A stretch of 8,283 nucleotides of DNA, taken from Herpetosiphonaceae bacterium. GTDB taxonomy: Bacteria > Chloroflexota > Chloroflexia > Chloroflexales > Kallotenuaceae. The translations under genes were made by a program, and so were the position numbers. Of the stretch, positions 6,640 to 8,283 are shown piece by piece (position 1 is the stretch's first letter; each line of letters starts with the position of its first letter). The stretch spans positions 1 through 8,283 of the forward strand of contig JASKZZ010000176.1 in NCBI GenBank assembly GCA_030147335.1, in the 5' to 3' direction. Under the pieces are notes generated by a model. The model had not been told where the DNA came from and searched no databases. It saw only the letters and a list, made by a program, of their open reading frames with translations.

Positions 6640-7140
6640 ATGCGCAAGATTTTGATCATCATCGGCGTGCTGCTCGCGGTTTGTACTCCATTGATTGCAC
6701 TGGCCACCCCTGCTATTGCTAATCATAGCGTTAATCGTCAGTTGGCCGAAGTTCGTAATGCAACAGCTAAGTACCACGACGTTAATGTTGCGCTCGCTGA
6801 CGGCTACTTGCCTTCACCGGAATGCGCCGCGCATCCCACCGAAGGCGGTATGGGCTATCACTATATCAAACCCGCGTTGGCCGGCGATCTCGAAAGTGAT
6901 CCGTTGCAACCTGAGCTGCTGCTGTACGCTCCAACTAGCGATGGATTGAAACTGGTAGGGGTAGAGTATTTCCAGGCTGCTGTCGGACAACCACAGCCGA
7001 CACTCTTTGGTCAAGCTTTTGACGGCCCAATGCCCGGCCATGAGCCAGGAATGCCCGAACACTACGACCTGCACGTATGGCTTTGGGATCATAACCCGGC
7101 TGGAATGTTTGCCCCATGGAACGTCAACGTCAAGTGCTAA
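6640..7140 (+). CDS. Exported protein of unknown function with HEPGMPEHYDLHVWLW motif
   Basis: The 166-residue product begins with a Sec-type signal peptide: MRK, a hydrophobic stretch at 4-21, and a likely cleavage after ALATPAIA near residue 28. The mature part starts with a helical segment ending AKYHDVNVALADGYLP (43-58). A GGMGYHYIKPALAGD block (69-83), PELLLYAPTSDGLKLVGVEYF (91-111) and a histidine- and tryptophan-rich C-terminus (134-160) follow. I recall similar uncharacterised exported proteins in other bacteria but no assigned function. H74, H134, H141 and H145 could bind a metal, and C62 and C166 (the last residue) could form a disulfide outside the cell; both are inference. It diverges from the STAND regulator across 143 bp, which makes it the likeliest regulatory target. 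Confidence 0.85.
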   Translation: MRKILIIIGVLLAVCTPLIALATPAIANHSVNRQLAEVRNATAKYHDVNVALADGYLPSPECAAHPTEGGMGYHYIKPALAGDLESDPLQPELLLYAPTSDGLKLVGVEYFQAAVGQPQPTLFGQAFDGPMPGHEPGMPEHYDLHVWLWDHNPAGMFAPWNVNVKC

Positions 7141-7186
7141 AGACTGGTACCTACTGATCGTACCCTCGCAAGGTAGAGCAACGATG

Positions 7187-7215
7187 AGCGCAGCACATAC
7201 AAATTGTGCTGCGCT
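7187..7215 (+). terminator. Stem-loop downstream of the exported protein gene
   Basis: Perfect 11-bp arms (AGCGCAGCACA at 7187-7197 and its complement at 7205-7215) enclose a 7-nt loop. The hairpin begins 46 nt after the stop codon. The sequence that follows (TGTTGGTATG) is only moderately T-rich, so this may be a weak terminator or an mRNA 3'-end stabiliser. Confidence 0.5.
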
Positions 7216-7323
7216 TGTTGGTATGCAGCGTAAAACTTATATGATCATCAACCCGCGGCGTGCGTGGGGTGCTTGGATAGCTTAACTGCCCGCATGACCA
7301 TTTCTTGGCTCAAATAGCACCAT

Positions 7324-7353
7324 CACAATGGAAATGATTAGTGTACTATTGTG
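7324..7353. repeat. Inverted repeat CACAATGG / CTATTGTG upstream of pnkp
   Basis: Arms at 7324-7331 and 7346-7353 pair over 8 bp with one G.T, across 14 nt. The repeat ends 75 nt before the pnkp start. It could be a regulator site or a weak RNA hairpin. Confidence 0.3.
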
Positions 7354-7428
7354 TATTCTGAGGTAGTCACTTCGATGGTTGTGTTGAACCGTATATCGAA
7401 ATCATGTTGTCCATAAGATCGGTGTTTT

Positions 7429-8283
7429 ATGAAGATTAAGGTTCCTGAGCTTGCGTTGGTTGTGTTGGTCGGCGCGTCTGGATCGGGCAAGTCGAGCTTT
7501 GCCCGTCAGCATTTCAAGCCGACTGAAGTGCTGTCGTCGGATTTTTGCCGTGGTTTGGTTGCCGATGACGAGAACGATCAGTCTGTGACCAAAGATGCAT
7601 TCGATATTTTGCATTATATCGCAGCCAAACGATTAGCTGCGGGGCGGCTGACGGTTGTCGACGCAACCAATGTGCAGCCCGAGGCCCGCAAACCGCTTGT
7701 TGCTCTTGCGCGTGACCATGATGTGCTGCCAGTTGCTATTGTTCTGAATCTGCCTGAAAAGCTGTGTCACGAGCGTAATCGTACCCGTGCTGACCGTGAC
7801 TTTGGGCCGCACGTCCTTCGGCGACAAATCGAGCAACTTCGTCGCTCACTGCGAGGTTTGGAGCGTGAAGGCTTTCGTCATGTGTGGATATTGTCATCAT
7901 CTGAAGACGTGGCGAATGTTTCGATTGAACGCGAGCCGTTGTGGAACAACCGAAACGACGAGCACGGCTCGTTCGACATCATTGGCGATATTCATGGCTG
8001 CTACGATGAGCTTTTAGTGTTGCTCGACCGTCTCGGCTATGTTTTGCCAGTCACCAATGATCAATTGCAGGCGTTATCTGATGTTGGCACAGCTAACTCT
8101 GTGGTCGGAATACCCGCCGGTCATTCAACGTCAGTTTCTCACCCCCAAGGCCGTAAAGTAATTTTTCTGGGTGATCTTGTGGATCGCGGCCCGAAAACTC
8201 CGGATGTGCTGCGGTTGGTGATGCACATGGTTGCTCATGGAAATGCATTGTGCGTTCCCGGCAATCATGATGTTAAGTTGCTG
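7429..8283 (+). CDS. pnkp: Polynucleotide 5'-kinase / 3'-phosphatase-ligase Pnkp, N-terminal part (cut by right edge)
   Basis: Pnkp repairs broken RNA: it phosphorylates the 5'-OH end, removes 2',3'-cyclic or 3' phosphate, and adenylylates and seals the ends together with Hen1. The first 285 residues are present. The kinase domain (about 1-170) has the P-loop GASGSGKSS at 15-23 with K21 and S22, D38 and R41 in SSDFCRG, and R120 and R123 in the lid. All sit at the numbers I recall for the Clostridium thermocellum enzyme. The metallophosphoesterase follows with GDIHG (D187, H189), GDLVDRGP (D249, R253) and GNHD (N279, H280). The last two motifs are shifted by 16 residues, so there is an insertion between them and GDIHG. 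The remaining phosphatase and the ligase domain, expected to bring the total to about 850-880 residues, lie beyond the edge. An in-frame TAA at 7414 excludes upstream starts. The ribosome-binding site is weak. Confidence 0.96.
   Translation, partial: MKIKVPELALVVLVGASGSGKSSFARQHFKPTEVLSSDFCRGLVADDENDQSVTKDAFDILHYIAAKRLAAGRLTVVDATNVQPEARKPLVALARDHDVLPVAIVLNLPEKLCHERNRTRADRDFGPHVLRRQIEQLRRSLRGLEREGFRHVWILSSSEDVANVSIEREPLWNNRNDEHGSFDIIGDIHGCYDELLVLLDRLGYVLPVTNDQLQALSDVGTANSVVGIPAGHSTSVSHPQGRKVIFLGDLVDRGPKTPDVLRLVMHMVAHGNALCVPGNHDVKLL

Larger units (their letters stand above)
7141..7428. other. Non-coding gap before pnkp
   Basis: Apart from the stem-loop at 7187-7215 and the inverted repeat at 7324-7353, I see no gene, tRNA or mobile element here. 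No clear -35/-10 pair was found ahead of pnkp, although a promoter must lie here or the gene must be read from the exported protein's transcript. Confidence 0.5.

Noticed and set aside
7184..7285. 33-codon frame starting MSAAHTN downstream of the exported protein
   Set aside because: It overlaps the stem-loop, has no ribosome-binding site and no family features.
2633..7428. Mobile-element origin for the block between hen1 and pnkp
   Set aside because: No transposase, integrase, tRNA attachment site, terminal inverted repeats or target duplication could be seen at either end.

Overview
The window is about 8.3 kb of bacterial DNA of roughly even base composition. It holds six credible coding regions, two of them cut by the window edges. 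The gene set is a bacterial Hen1/Pnkp RNA-repair pair, an XRE-NB-ARC-TPR regulator, a spore-photolyase-family radical SAM protein and a small exported protein of unknown function. This suits a Chloroflexota bacterium, perhaps Herpetosiphon-like. That placement rests on family knowledge, not a search, and is only moderately secure.

Layout. 1-497 (-) is the start of a sugar-phosphate nucleotidyltransferase running off the left edge. 498-741 is a divergent intergenic region with several short dyads. 742-966 (+) is a 74-residue hypothetical protein. 967-1171 holds a 23-bp-stem hairpin and a good extended -10 promoter. 1172-2632 (+) is hen1, the RNA 3'-terminal ribose 2'-O-methyltransferase. 2685-3773 (-) is a radical SAM protein of the spore photoproduct lyase family. 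3893-6496 (-) is an 867-residue XRE-HTH / NB-ARC / TPR protein of the STAND class. 6497-6639 is a second divergent intergenic region with four TGTA-type repeats. 6640-7140 (+) is an exported protein of unknown function. 7141-7428 is non-coding with one clean stem-loop. 7429 to the right edge (+) is pnkp, with its kinase domain and the first half of its phosphatase domain inside the window.

How the genes fit together. Hen1 and Pnkp are known partners. After a ribotoxin cuts an RNA such as a tRNA, Pnkp heals and seals the ends. Hen1 methylates the 2'-OH at the cut so that the repaired RNA resists a second cut. Both proteins here keep every catalytic residue that can be checked. The two genes are usually neighbours. 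Here they are about 4.8 kb apart, with two genes on the opposite strand between them, so they cannot share a simple transcript. The intervening block adds a possible DNA-lesion repair enzyme and a signal-sensing ATPase. That makes the window a candidate nucleic-acid repair or stress locus, although the functional link between the inserted genes and RNA repair is inference. No mobile-element genes, CRISPR arrays, tRNAs or rRNAs were seen.
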